NCBI GenBank assembly: GCA_902562645.1
Contig: CACETY010000001.1
Span: forward strand, 62,001-126,000
Source of the DNA: an uncultured Pelagibacteraceae bacterium
GTDB taxonomy: Bacteria; Pseudomonadota; Alphaproteobacteria; Pelagibacterales; Pelagibacteraceae
Length of the DNA stretch: 64,000 bases
Direction of reading: 5' to 3'
Positions within the stretch are counted from its first letter, which is position 1. Each line of letters begins with the position of its first letter. This document shows positions 10,364-18,430 of the stretch, one piece after another. Below the pieces are notes generated by a model that had not been told where the DNA came from, did not search any database, and was given only the letters and a program-made list of their open reading frames with translations. The translations under genes were made by a program, and so were the position numbers.

Positions 10364-10798
10364 CTAGATAGGTTTAAAAACTACAATAAATACAATAAAA
10401 ATCAGCAATACAGTAGGAATTTCATTAATTATTCTAAAAAATTTAGAAGATTTGGTGTTTTCTTTTGATTTTAGCAGCCGGATACATTTTCCAAGGTATT
10501 CATGGTAAATAGTCAAAACTACTACTAGTAAGATTTTAAGCTGCAGCCATAAATAAGCAAAAGTTTCAATCCCATTTATCCAAATCAGTATGATACCAAA
10601 AAGCCAGGATAATATCATGGCAGGTCGCATTATATAATTATAAAGTTTTCTTTCCATTGTTTCAAAAATCTCAGTAGCTTGTTCTTTTTCATAATTTTCA
10701 ACATGATAAACGAATATTCTTGGCAAATATAAAAGTCCTGCCATCCAAGAAATTACAGCAATTAAATGGAGTGATTTAAATAAAAGATATCCGCTCAT
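10364..10798 (-). CDS. hemJ: Protoporphyrinogen IX oxidase HemJ
   Basis: Membrane enzyme that oxidises protoporphyrinogen IX to protoporphyrin IX, the step before iron insertion. It has 144 residues and four hydrophobic helices. The conserved N-terminal segment FKSLHLIAVISWMAGLLYLP contains the family histidine. It lies 3 bases downstream of hemH and in the same operon as hemE, so the last steps of heme synthesis are clustered. HemJ replaces HemG/HemY in most alphaproteobacteria. Confidence 0.93.
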   Translation of the reverse strand: MSGYLLFKSLHLIAVISWMAGLLYLPRIFVYHVENYEKEQATEIFETMERKLYNYIMRPAMILSWLFGIILIWINGIETFAYLWLQLKILLVVVLTIYHEYLGKCIRLLKSKENTKSSKFFRIINEIPTVLLIFIVFIVVFKPI

Positions 10799-10801
10799 TA
10801 A

Positions 10802-11794
10802 TTATAAATTTTTTAAAATAAGATGTTTAAATAAATTTATATGATCCTCATTATCATTTAGGCATGGAATCATCTCAAAATTTTCTCCACCAGATTTAAT
10901 AAAACTTTCTTTTCCTTGAATTGATATTTCCTCTAAAGTTTCTACACAATCTGATGAAAATCCAGGACAAATAACTAGTATATTTTTTTTACCTTCTTTA
11001 GGTAAAGCCTCGAAAGTTTTGTCGGTATAGGGCTGCAACCATTCCTGAGGGCCAAATCTTGATTGAAATGTCGTCATAATATTAATATCTGTATATTTTT
11101 CAGAAATCAATCTAGTAGTTTTATGACAATAGCAATGATAAGGATCTCCTTTGTCAAAATATTTCTTAGGAATCCCATGGTATGATGCAATAATTAAATC
11201 AGGCTGCCAATTAATTTCACCAATTTTTTTAACAATACTGTTTTTGATTGCCTCAATATAAAGAGGTTCAGACTCGTAATGAGGTATTATTTTAAGATTT
11301 GGTTGCCATCTCATTTTCATTAAAGTTCTGTAAACCTCATCACAAACTGTTGCTGTAGTTGCTGCTGCATATTGCGGATACAAGGGAAGCACTATTAAAT
11401 TTTCACAACCTTTTTTTTGAAGACCATGAATTTTGCTTTTAATACTTGGATTTCCATACCTCATAGCAAAATCAACAATTAAATTTTCGTTGCCTATTTG
11501 TTTAGATAATTTTTCTGATTGGCTTTCAGTAAAATATCTTAAAGGAGACATGTTTTTATCTTCCATCCATATTTCTTTATAAGCTTTTGCTGTTTTTGAA
11601 GGTCTAAAAGTAAGTATGAATAAATTAAGTATTACCTGCCAAATTAAAGGATTTACCTCAATTACTCGTCTGTCTGACAAAAATTCCTTTAAATATTTTC
11701 TAATATCTAACCAATTTGTTGAGTCAGGCGTACCAAGATTAACAATTAAAATGCCTGTCTTGCCATAATTAACTTTTGGGTGGTTTGGTGTCAT
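10802..11794 (-). CDS. hemH: Ferrochelatase
   Basis: Inserts Fe2+ into protoporphyrin IX. It has 330 residues. N-terminal GILIVNLGTPDS matches the family start, IIASYHGIP carries the active-site histidine, and FSSDCVETLEEI contains the C-terminal active-site glutamate. It overlaps the upstream hemE by 4 bases and precedes hemJ, so the genes are in the order hemE-hemH-hemJ on the minus strand. Confidence 0.98.
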   Translation of the reverse strand: MTPNHPKVNYGKTGILIVNLGTPDSTNWLDIRKYLKEFLSDRRVIEVNPLIWQVILNLFILTFRPSKTAKAYKEIWMEDKNMSPLRYFTESQSEKLSKQIGNENLIVDFAMRYGNPSIKSKIHGLQKKGCENLIVLPLYPQYAAATTATVCDEVYRTLMKMRWQPNLKIIPHYESEPLYIEAIKNSIVKKIGEINWQPDLIIASYHGIPKKYFDKGDPYHCYCHKTTRLISEKYTDINIMTTFQSRFGPQEWLQPYTDKTFEALPKEGKKNILVICPGFSSDCVETLEEISIQGKESFIKSGGENFEMIPCLNDNEDHINLFKHLILKNL

Positions 11795-12792
11795 TTAAAA
11801 TTTCTTACAATATCTATTAATTCCTCAACCATTTCAATTTTAGTTTCAGGAAGTATTCCATGGCCTAAATTAAAAACGTATGGATGGTCTTTAAAAATAC
11901 TAAGATATTTTTCAACTTCTGTTCTAAGGGTTTTTTGATCTGTTAGCAAAATTTTTGGATCAAGACCACCCTGTATTGGTATTTTTATCTCATTTACTAT
12001 TTTCTTTGGGTCTACATCGTAATCTATATTTACAGCATCTGGTTTAACAATATCACAGAAATTTTTATAATCTTTAATACCTCTAGGAAAACAGATAACA
12101 GGAACTCCTAGTTCTTTAACATATTCGACAATATTTAAAGTAGGTATATAAATATATTCTGGAATTTTATCTTTTAATAACCCAGCCCAACTGTCAAAAA
12201 TTTGAATAATTTGAGCGCCAGCTTCAACTTGATTTTTGATGTGAAGTCTTAAAAACTTTTCTATTATTCCTAATAATCTGTTTATTAAAAATTCATCTTT
12301 AAAAAAATCAGTAGACAAACCTTTTTTGGGAGAAGATCTATTAATCATGTAAACTAGAATAGTCCAAGGTGCTCCAACAAATCCAATTGTATCCTTATTA
12401 TTCATTAAAGTGTCTTTTGAAGTTTTTGAAATTGCTTTATATACCTTGTAAACTTTTTCAGTAAAATTTACTTCGTCAACATTTTTTATTGTTTCTAAAT
12501 TTATTTCTCCTAATTTAGGTCCAAAGTTTTTTTCAAATTCTACTTTTTGACCAAGTCCATAAGGTAACATCAAAATATCTGAAAAAATTACAGCTCCATC
12601 GAACCCAAATCTTTTAATAGGTTGAAGAGTAATTTGAGATGCTAAATCACTATTCAGACAAAGTTTTATAAAATCTGGGTTTTCTTTCCTAATTTCTCTA
12701 AACTCTGGCAAGTACCTTCCAGCCTGTCTCATTAACCATATAGGATTATTTTTAGTATCCTGATTTTTAATGCAGTTAGTTATGGGGTTCAT
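11791..12792 (-). CDS. hemE: Uroporphyrinogen decarboxylase
   Basis: Converts uroporphyrinogen III to coproporphyrinogen III. It has 333 residues. The signature PIWLMRQAGRYLPEFREIR is near the N-terminus, with FSDILMLPYGLG and a C-terminal FNLGHGILPET. It is the first gene of hemE-hemH-hemJ and begins at the edge of the oriC candidate, reading away from it. hemE next to oriC is the established Caulobacter/Rickettsia arrangement. Confidence 0.98.
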   Translation of the reverse strand: MNPITNCIKNQDTKNNPIWLMRQAGRYLPEFREIRKENPDFIKLCLNSDLASQITLQPIKRFGFDGAVIFSDILMLPYGLGQKVEFEKNFGPKLGEINLETIKNVDEVNFTEKVYKVYKAISKTSKDTLMNNKDTIGFVGAPWTILVYMINRSSPKKGLSTDFFKDEFLINRLLGIIEKFLRLHIKNQVEAGAQIIQIFDSWAGLLKDKIPEYIYIPTLNIVEYVKELGVPVICFPRGIKDYKNFCDIVKPDAVNIDYDVDPKKIVNEIKIPIQGGLDPKILLTDQKTLRTEVEKYLSIFKDHPYVFNLGHGILPETKIEMVEELIDIVRNFK

Positions 12793-12833
12793 ATAAATAG
12801 ATATATATTAATTACTTTATTAGTATTATGAAT

Positions 12834-12842
12834 TGTGAATAA
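12834..12842 (-). promoter_or_regulatory. DnaA box, exact consensus match
   Basis: TGTGAATAA, read on the minus strand as TTATTCACA, fits TTATNCACA at all positions. It lies 42 bases upstream of hemE inside the oriC candidate. Confidence 0.75.
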
Positions 12843-12877
12843 CGTAAATTAGTCAATTTCCACAATTAATTAACTTG

Positions 12878-12886
12878 TTATCAACA
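12878..12886 (+). promoter_or_regulatory. DnaA box, one mismatch
   Basis: TTATCAACA differs from TTATCCACA at one position. It lies 36 bases right of the exact box and in the opposite orientation. Confidence 0.55.
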
Positions 12887-13060
12887 TCTTTGAACTTAAA
12901 TTAGTTACATTTTTCAATGATTTATCTAATTTTATCACATTCTAGTGTTATTATGTATAAGTATAATCACAATTTATAACTCATCTAATCAAATAAAAAA
13001 AAATCTAACAACTATCATTTTAATTAATAAATCTACATTTTTCTTATTTTACTTATAGTT

Positions 13061-13069
13061 TATAAACAT
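13061..13069 (+). promoter_or_regulatory. DnaA box, one mismatch, next to ppsR start
   Basis: TTATAAACA differs from TTATNCACA at one position. It is 8 bases before the ppsR ATG, so bound DnaA could also affect that gene. In DNA this AT-rich the match could be chance. Confidence 0.35.
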
Positions 13070-13076
13070 CTTATAC

Positions 13077-13904
13077 ATGAGAAACTTATACCAAATTTAT
13101 TTGATATCAGATTCAACTGGTGAAACTCTCGATAGAATTTTTTTAGCTTTAAAAGCTCAATTTCCTAATTTTGAATATGAAACAAACCATTTCTCTTTTA
13201 CAAGGACTGAGAGTCAGACTTTAAGCATTTTAAAACAAGCAAAAAAAGATAAGAATTCAATAATTTTATACACCATAGTTAACAGTAAGCTCGCAAAATA
13301 TCTTACTGAGAAAGCTTATGAAAGAGATATACCCTGTTTTGGAGTACTTGGTGAATTAATTCTAAATTTTTCCAAAGTTTTAAACCAAAAAGCTTCTCAT
13401 CAACCTAGTGGACAACATATTCTTAATGAAGAATATTATGATAGAATTGAAGCTATACAATTTACCATGAACCATGATGATGGTAATCAAACGGAAGATA
13501 TTGAGAAATCAGATATTATACTGCTTGGTGTAAGCAGGACAAGCAAAACACCAACTTCTATCTATTTAGCTAATAGAGGTTTTAAGACATCAAATATTCC
13601 ATTAGTTAATATAAATTCTTTACCAGCTAAAGTTACTGACAAAAATTTTTCACCATGTGTAGTTGGTTTAGTTACAGAAGCAGAGAGATTATATGACTTA
13701 AGAAAAAACAGATTAACCTCTCTTAAAGAGGATCAGAATAGCGAGTATGTAAATATTGATAAAATTAGGGATGAATTAAACAGTGCTCGAAAGATTTTTA
13801 AAGAAAATAATTGGCCTACAATAGATGTAACAAGAAAATCAGTAGAAGAAACAGCGGCCTCAGTAATAAAAATCTATGAGATAAAAAATAAAAAAAATGC
13901 TTGA
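13077..13904 (+). CDS. ppsR: PEP synthase / pyruvate phosphate dikinase regulatory protein (DUF299 kinase-phosphorylase)
   Basis: A bifunctional enzyme family that switches PEP synthase or pyruvate phosphate dikinase off by ADP-dependent threonine phosphorylation and on again by phosphate-dependent dephosphorylation. At 275 residues it matches the family. It opens with YLISDSTGETLDRI and has the nucleotide-binding segment GVSRTSKTPTSIYLANRG near residue 150. It is the first gene rightward of the oriC candidate and the counterpart of the Rickettsia/Caulobacter gene beside oriC. It overlaps maf by 8 bases. Which target it regulates here cannot be told from this window. Confidence 0.93.
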   Translation: MRNLYQIYLISDSTGETLDRIFLALKAQFPNFEYETNHFSFTRTESQTLSILKQAKKDKNSIILYTIVNSKLAKYLTEKAYERDIPCFGVLGELILNFSKVLNQKASHQPSGQHILNEEYYDRIEAIQFTMNHDDGNQTEDIEKSDIILLGVSRTSKTPTSIYLANRGFKTSNIPLVNINSLPAKVTDKNFSPCVVGLVTEAERLYDLRKNRLTSLKEDQNSEYVNIDKIRDELNSARKIFKENNWPTIDVTRKSVEETAASVIKIYEIKNKKNA

Positions 13905-14481
13905 TATTATTTTAGCGTCTAAAAGTAAGGTTAGAAAACAAATATTGGATAGTTACGACATAAAAACTAATGTTGAAGTTTCCAATGTAGACGAAGAACC
14001 AATCAAAGAAAGTATGTTGAAAGAGGGTGCTTCGCCTGAAATTATTTCCAAAAATCTTGCTGAGCTAAAGGCTAATAAAGTTAGTCTAAAAATAAATAAT
14101 TGCTTAGTTTTGGGAGCAGATAGTGTAATTGATTTATCAGGTGAGCTCATATCAAAGCCAGAAAGTAGGGATGAAGCACTTGAAATTTTAAAGAAACTCA
14201 ATGGAAAAAAACACTCTTTAATAAGTTCAGTATGCATATCTAAAAATGGTTCTATGATTTGGAATTATACTGATAAAGCTTACTTGACTATGAAGCATTT
14301 TTCAGAAAATGAACTGATTACCTACTTAAATAAAATTAGTGATGAGGCTTTGTATGCTTATAATGTTTATCAAATTGAAGGAGAAGGAAGAGCTTTATTT
14401 TCAAAAATTGATGGCGATGAAGACACGATAATGGGCTTACCTATTAAACAAATTAAGGAATATTTGGAACTACAAAAATGA
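13897..14481 (+). CDS. maf: Maf-like nucleotide pyrophosphatase
   Basis: A house-cleaning nucleotide pyrophosphatase (dTTP/UTP or m7GTP type) that removes non-canonical nucleotides and is linked to septum control. It has 194 residues. The N-terminal LASKSKVRKQIL is the diverged Maf signature (S-x-S-x-R-R), and VLGADSVI is the active-site segment. It overlaps both ppsR (8 bases) and aroE (4 bases), giving the conserved ppsR-maf-aroE-coaE-dnaQ string. Confidence 0.94.
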   Translation: MLDIILASKSKVRKQILDSYDIKTNVEVSNVDEEPIKESMLKEGASPEIISKNLAELKANKVSLKINNCLVLGADSVIDLSGELISKPESRDEALEILKKLNGKKHSLISSVCISKNGSMIWNYTDKAYLTMKHFSENELITYLNKISDEALYAYNVYQIEGEGRALFSKIDGDEDTIMGLPIKQIKEYLELQK

Positions 14482-15272
14482 AAAAATTTTTAGTAATAGG
14501 GAACCCAATTGAACATTCTTTATCTCCAAAGCTACATAACTATTGGATAAAAAGAAATAATTTAAATGCAATTTATGCAAAATTGGAAGCTCATGAAAAT
14601 GATTTATCTGAACTATGTCAATCCATGAAAAAAGGAGATTTGGATGGTTTGAATATTACTGTTCCTTTTAAAAAATTAATAATTCCTCATTTAGATATTT
14701 TAAGTGGCAATGCAATAAAAACACAATCTGTAAATACTATTTCAATACTTAAAGGAAATTTAGTTGGAGATAATACCGATATTGATGGATTTGAATTAAG
14801 CATAAGAAAATTAAAATATGATGTTAGTGAAAAAACAGTTCTGATATTAGGAGCTGGTGGTGTTGTACCATCAATAATCTTTTCGCTCCTAAGAATGAAG
14901 GTATCAAAAATATTTTTAAGTAATAGAACGAAAGAGAAAGCAAATAATTTAAAAGAATTTTTCAAAGAGATTAATGTTGTAGACTGGGGAGATTTACCTG
15001 ATTTTGATATGATTATTAATGCCACAACTATAGGTCTTAATAAAAAGGATAAGTTTGGAATAGACTTTTCTAAAACTGGCCAAAACAAGTTTTTTTATGA
15101 TGTAATATATGATCCATATCAAACAGAATTCTTAGATGCAGGAAGTGCAAAAGGTAACATAATAGAAAATGGTTTGAATATGTTTTTATTTCAGGGACAG
15201 CAAGCCTTTAATATCTGGCATAAAGTTGAACCAGAAATAAATGAAGAATTACTTAAATTTTTAAAAAATTAA
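14478..15272 (+). CDS. aroE: Shikimate dehydrogenase
   Basis: NADPH-dependent reduction of 3-dehydroshikimate in aromatic amino-acid synthesis. It has 264 residues. The substrate-binding motifs are NPIEHSLSPKLHNYW at the N-terminus and LDGLNITVPFK near residue 60. The nucleotide-binding loop is ILGAGGVVPSI. The ATG overlaps the maf stop, and a 24-base gap precedes coaE. Confidence 0.97.
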   Translation: MKKFLVIGNPIEHSLSPKLHNYWIKRNNLNAIYAKLEAHENDLSELCQSMKKGDLDGLNITVPFKKLIIPHLDILSGNAIKTQSVNTISILKGNLVGDNTDIDGFELSIRKLKYDVSEKTVLILGAGGVVPSIIFSLLRMKVSKIFLSNRTKEKANNLKEFFKEINVVDWGDLPDFDMIINATTIGLNKKDKFGIDFSKTGQNKFFYDVIYDPYQTEFLDAGSAKGNIIENGLNMFLFQGQQAFNIWHKVEPEINEELLKFLKN

Positions 15273-15296
15273 AAAATATGAAATCTAAAATTAAAC

Positions 15297-15890
15297 ATGA
15301 TTAGAATCGCAGTAATTGGAGGGATTGGTTCAGGAAAATCTTTTATTTCAAAACTTTTTAGTTACCCAGTTTTCAATGCAGATAATGAAGTTAAATATAT
15401 TTATAAAAAAAATAAAACCTGCTTTAATCAAATGAAAAAAAAATTACCTAAATTTATTAAAACATTTCCTATCCAAAAAAAAGAACTCATATCAGCAATT
15501 AACTCAAATAAAAAAAATCTTAAAATAATTTCTAAAATTGTTCATCCTTTGGTCAGAAAAAAAATGACAAAATTTATAAATAAAAACAAAAAATCTAGAA
15601 TGATTATCTTTGATATTCCCTTATTTATTGAAAATAAGCTCAATAAAAAAGAAGATGTAATAATTTTTGTTAATTCTAAAACTTCAAAAGTATTAGAAAG
15701 GTTAAAAAAAAGGCCTAACTTCAATAAAAAATTGATTAAAAGTCTAAAAGAAAGTCAGTTTATCTTATCTAAAAAAAGAAGATTATCTGATTATGTTATT
15801 AACAATAATTTTTCTGCAGATGTAATGAAAAAAAAAGTTAAACTAATTAAGAAAAAAATTCTAAATGAAAGAAATAGTTCTAGATACTGA
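15297..15890 (+). CDS. coaE: Dephospho-CoA kinase
   Basis: Last step of CoA synthesis: phosphorylates dephospho-CoA. It has 197 residues with the P-loop GGIGSGKS (residues 8-15). FNADNEV stands where the family has the D-A-D substrate motif, so that motif is diverged. VIFDIPLFIENK is the second conserved block. It is very Lys-rich, reflecting strong AT bias. The 3' end overlaps dnaQ by 26 bases. Confidence 0.94.
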   Translation: MIRIAVIGGIGSGKSFISKLFSYPVFNADNEVKYIYKKNKTCFNQMKKKLPKFIKTFPIQKKELISAINSNKKNLKIISKIVHPLVRKKMTKFINKNKKSRMIIFDIPLFIENKLNKKEDVIIFVNSKTSKVLERLKKRPNFNKKLIKSLKESQFILSKKRRLSDYVINNNFSADVMKKKVKLIKKKILNERNSSRY

Positions 15891-16530
15891 GACAACTGGA
15901 TTATCAGTTAGAGACGGTCATCGTATAGTTGAAATTGGATGTATTGAACTAGATAATTTAATACCAACTAAAAATATTTTTCATATTTATTTAAATCCTG
16001 AGAGAAAAGTATCACAGAAAGCCTTTGAGGTTCATGGATATTCTGATGAGTTTTTATCAACAAAAAAAAAATTTGCTGAAATTGCAGATGAATTCTTAGA
16101 CTTTATAAGAGACAAAAAAATTATCATTCATAACGCTGAGTTTGACATAGGACATTTAAATAATGAACTATCATTAATTGGAAAAAAAAAAATAAGTAAT
16201 TCTAATGTTATTGATACACTGGAATTAGCAAGAAATAAATTTCCAGGTTCTGGTATAAGTCTAGATGCATTATGTAAAAGGTTCAGAATTGATAATTCAA
16301 AAAGAGAAAAACATACTGCTTTGATAGACTGTGATTTACTCGCAAAAGTTTATATAAATTTAATCGATCAAAAAGAACCAACTTTAAATTTAGTGGAGAG
16401 TAATGAAAACAGTATTTCAGAGAGCAAAAATGATTTAGAATATTATAAGAAAGTTATTGTTCCAAGCAAGGATGAATTGTCAAAACATAACGAATTTTTA
16501 AAAAAGTATTTAAAAAAAAATTATTTTTAA
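15865..16530 (+). CDS. dnaQ: DNA polymerase III epsilon subunit (proofreading 3'-5' exonuclease)
   Basis: DEDD-type exonuclease that proofreads replication. Exo I is LDTETTG (residues 6-12), Exo II is IIHNAEFDIGHLN, and Exo III is KREKHTALIDCDLLA with the H-x4-D pair (DEDDh class). It has 221 residues including a C-terminal tail for binding the alpha subunit. It closes the origin-proximal ppsR-maf-aroE-coaE-dnaQ operon. Its stop shares TTAA with that of the convergent secB. Confidence 0.96.
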   Translation: MKEIVLDTETTGLSVRDGHRIVEIGCIELDNLIPTKNIFHIYLNPERKVSQKAFEVHGYSDEFLSTKKKFAEIADEFLDFIRDKKIIIHNAEFDIGHLNNELSLIGKKKISNSNVIDTLELARNKFPGSGISLDALCKRFRIDNSKREKHTALIDCDLLAKVYINLIDQKEPTLNLVESNENSISESKNDLEYYKKVIVPSKDELSKHNEFLKKYLKKNYF

Positions 16531-16949
16531 TTTAATTTTTCATTATATAATTTTTCAAAATCAATTTTAGATCCAAATTTTAAATCAGGTAAACCAGAAT
16601 TTCTTAGAATAGTTAAAAATTTATTCTCTAACTCAGGATAAATTTTTGTTTGTAAGTCGCATAGAATAATTTTTTCTAACTCGTTTTTTTTTATTTGAAC
16701 ATCTATAATTTCAATTGCAGTTGCATATTTTATTTGAAAAAATCCTTTATCTTTTTTAATTTCTGGGTTTTCATATGTTAGTGTGGTCAAAACTTCTATC
16801 ATTTTTCTTTTTAAAGGTTTTGATTTTATATCAACTTTCATAACATATTGAGGTATGGTATTTCTTATTGTAATTAAAGTTTCTGGGCTAGGTATTTCGA
16901 CTGATAAATCTTGAATGTAACTTAATACTATTTTATATTTATTTTCCAT
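16527..16949 (-). CDS. secB: Protein-export chaperone SecB
   Basis: Cytosolic tetrameric chaperone that holds precursors unfolded for SecA. It has 140 residues and is diverged. The segment YIQDLSVEIPSPE is the characteristic SecB N-terminus (Y-x-K-D-x-S-x-E-x-P). Context is the alphaproteobacterial cluster dnaQ / secB / fxsA / Tim44-domain gene. It overlaps fxsA by 11 bases. Confidence 0.9.
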   Translation of the reverse strand: MENKYKIVLSYIQDLSVEIPSPETLITIRNTIPQYVMKVDIKSKPLKRKMIEVLTTLTYENPEIKKDKGFFQIKYATAIEIIDVQIKKNELEKIILCDLQTKIYPELENKFLTILRNSGLPDLKFGSKIDFEKLYNEKLN

Positions 16950-17361
16950 CTTTGTCTTCTATATCTTCGTATTCACCATCAATAAAATTTTTTTTATTAT
17001 CTTCTTTTTTTGAAGAATATTTTTTTGAATATCTACTCAAAATAATTTTCCTAGTAATAGGAAAAACTAATAAAATTCCGATTATATCCGTTGCAAATCC
17101 TGGTAAAATTAATAGTAAAGCGGCAAAAGCTATAGCTGCCCCAGAAACTATTTCATAAAGGGGGAGTTCATTTTTTACTATCTGTGACATCCCTGATCGT
17201 AATGTGTTAAAACCCTCGTATCTCGCGTACCAAATGCCAACAATTGCTGTTACTAAAATTAGCAAAATAGTGTTTAACGCTCCGATTTGTGAGCCAACTT
17301 TAATGAATAAGTAGATTTCTACAAGAGGTATACCTATAATAAGAATTAATGCTGTGTTCAT
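16939..17361 (-). CDS. fxsA: FxsA-family membrane protein
   Basis: A 140-residue cytoplasmic-membrane protein with hydrophobic helices at about residues 3-20, 27-46 and 70-95, then a charged C-terminal tail. LVEIYLFIKVGSQIGALNT and WYARYEGFNTL are FxsA-family segments. In E. coli FxsA relieves phage T7 exclusion by F plasmids when overproduced; its normal role is unknown. Here it is upstream of secB in a two-gene leftward unit, and divergent from the Tim44-domain gene. Confidence 0.9.
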   Translation of the reverse strand: MNTALILIIGIPLVEIYLFIKVGSQIGALNTILLILVTAIVGIWYARYEGFNTLRSGMSQIVKNELPLYEIVSGAAIAFAALLLILPGFATDIIGILLVFPITRKIILSRYSKKYSSKKEDNKKNFIDGEYEDIEDKDGK

Positions 17362-17419
17362 TTGTCTATAATGTAAATTGCAGGTTGAAATTAATCAACA
17401 TAGTAAATATTATTAGTAT

Positions 17420-18010
17420 ATGAGTTATAGCTTCGAGTACATCGATATAATATTATTAGCCATGATTGCTGGTTTCATTTTCCTTAGATTAAGAGGAATT
17501 TTAGGGAAAAAAACTGGATTTGAGGAAAATATTAATCAGAGTTTTCCTCACGAAGAGGCTCCAGAAAGAAAAAATTCTCCTATTTTGAGTGCTGAAACTT
17601 TTGATGATGCAGCAAAAAAAGATTTCTTAAATGGCGCTAAAATTGCTTATGAAAGTATTATTACTAGTTTTTCTAAAGGAGATTTAAAGTCAATAAAAAA
17701 TCTTTTATCAAAAAATGTATATGATCAATTTGATGAGGCTATTAAAGATAAAAAAGCAAGAAATGTTACATCAGAAACTACATTTATAGGTATTAATTCC
17801 GCAGAAATAAAAGAGCATAATCAAAATAAAAATATGATTGAAGTAAGTGTTGAATTTGTGAGTGAAATTATATCTTGCATTAAAGATAAAGATAATAAAA
17901 TTATTTCAGGTGATGCTGAAAAAGTTAAAAAAGTATTAGATACTTGGAAATTTACAAAAGACAGTACTTCAAAAAATCCTAACTGGTTAATAGTAGACAC
18001 TCAAGCTTAG
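17420..18010 (+). CDS. Tim44/TimA-domain membrane-anchored protein
   Basis: A 196-residue protein with one N-terminal membrane helix (about residues 8-26), an acidic linker, and a Tim44-like domain from about residue 60 (FLNGAKIAYESIITSFSKGD; LKSIKNLLSKNVYDQF). In mitochondria the Tim44 domain tethers mtHsp70 to the import channel. Bacterial versions are membrane proteins of unclear function, possibly in protein export, and lie near secB in alphaproteobacteria as here. The stop is immediately followed by the smr start. Confidence 0.9.
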   Translation: MSYSFEYIDIILLAMIAGFIFLRLRGILGKKTGFEENINQSFPHEEAPERKNSPILSAETFDDAAKKDFLNGAKIAYESIITSFSKGDLKSIKNLLSKNVYDQFDEAIKDKKARNVTSETTFIGINSAEIKEHNQNKNMIEVSVEFVSEIISCIKDKDNKIISGDAEKVKKVLDTWKFTKDSTSKNPNWLIVDTQA

Positions 18011-18427
18011 TTGATTAAAAAAATATCAGATAAAGATAAACAGGATTGGCAAAATTTCTTAAATAGTTCTGACAAACTAGAAAACAAAGATCAAAATATT
18101 TCTTCAAGACCTAAAAGATATGTTGAAAGATCTATTGATTTGCACGGTTATACTTTAGAGGAAGCAAATCAAAAGATGACTTCTTACATTGAAGAGTGTT
18201 ATGCAAATGGAGTTAACAAAATTAGTGTCATAACAGGAAAGGGTCTTAGATCTAAAAATTTAAATGACCCATATCAATCTAGCAATTTAAGTATATTAAA
18301 ACACTCAGTACCTAATTTTATTAAAAGTAGTGATCATTTAATGAAAAGAATTATAAGTATTGATTTCGAGGCTATTGAAAACCCATCTGTTGGAAATTTT
18401 GATATTTTTTTAAGAAAAAAAAAGTAA
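18011..18427 (+). CDS. Smr-domain protein
   Basis: A 138-residue protein with a C-terminal Smr domain. SIDLHGYTLEEAN (about 41-53) is the D-L-H-G motif and VITGKGLRSK (74-83) the T-G-x-G motif. Smr domains nick DNA or cleave RNA in some families. The start is a TTG directly abutting the upstream TAG, with no other good start in frame, so translation probably continues by coupling from the Tim44-domain gene. In many alphaproteobacteria an mltA gene lies between these two; it is absent here. Confidence 0.88.
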   Translation: MIKKISDKDKQDWQNFLNSSDKLENKDQNISSRPKRYVERSIDLHGYTLEEANQKMTSYIEECYANGVNKISVITGKGLRSKNLNDPYQSSNLSILKHSVPNFIKSSDHLMKRIISIDFEAIENPSVGNFDIFLRKKK

Positions 18428-18430
18428 TTT

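Larger units (their letters stand above)
12793..13076. other. Candidate chromosomal replication origin (oriC)
   Basis: The largest non-coding gap in the window (284 bases), extremely AT-rich and lying between divergent hemE and ppsR. It contains one exact DnaA-box consensus match (12834-12842), single-mismatch boxes (12878-12886, 13061-13069) and weaker ones near 12856 and 12963. A long AT-only-like stretch (about 12985-13060) could be the unwinding element. In Caulobacter and Rickettsia, oriC lies between hemE and the homologue of this ppsR-type gene. Genes read away from it on both sides. It must also hold the promoters of hemE and ppsR. Confidence 0.78.
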
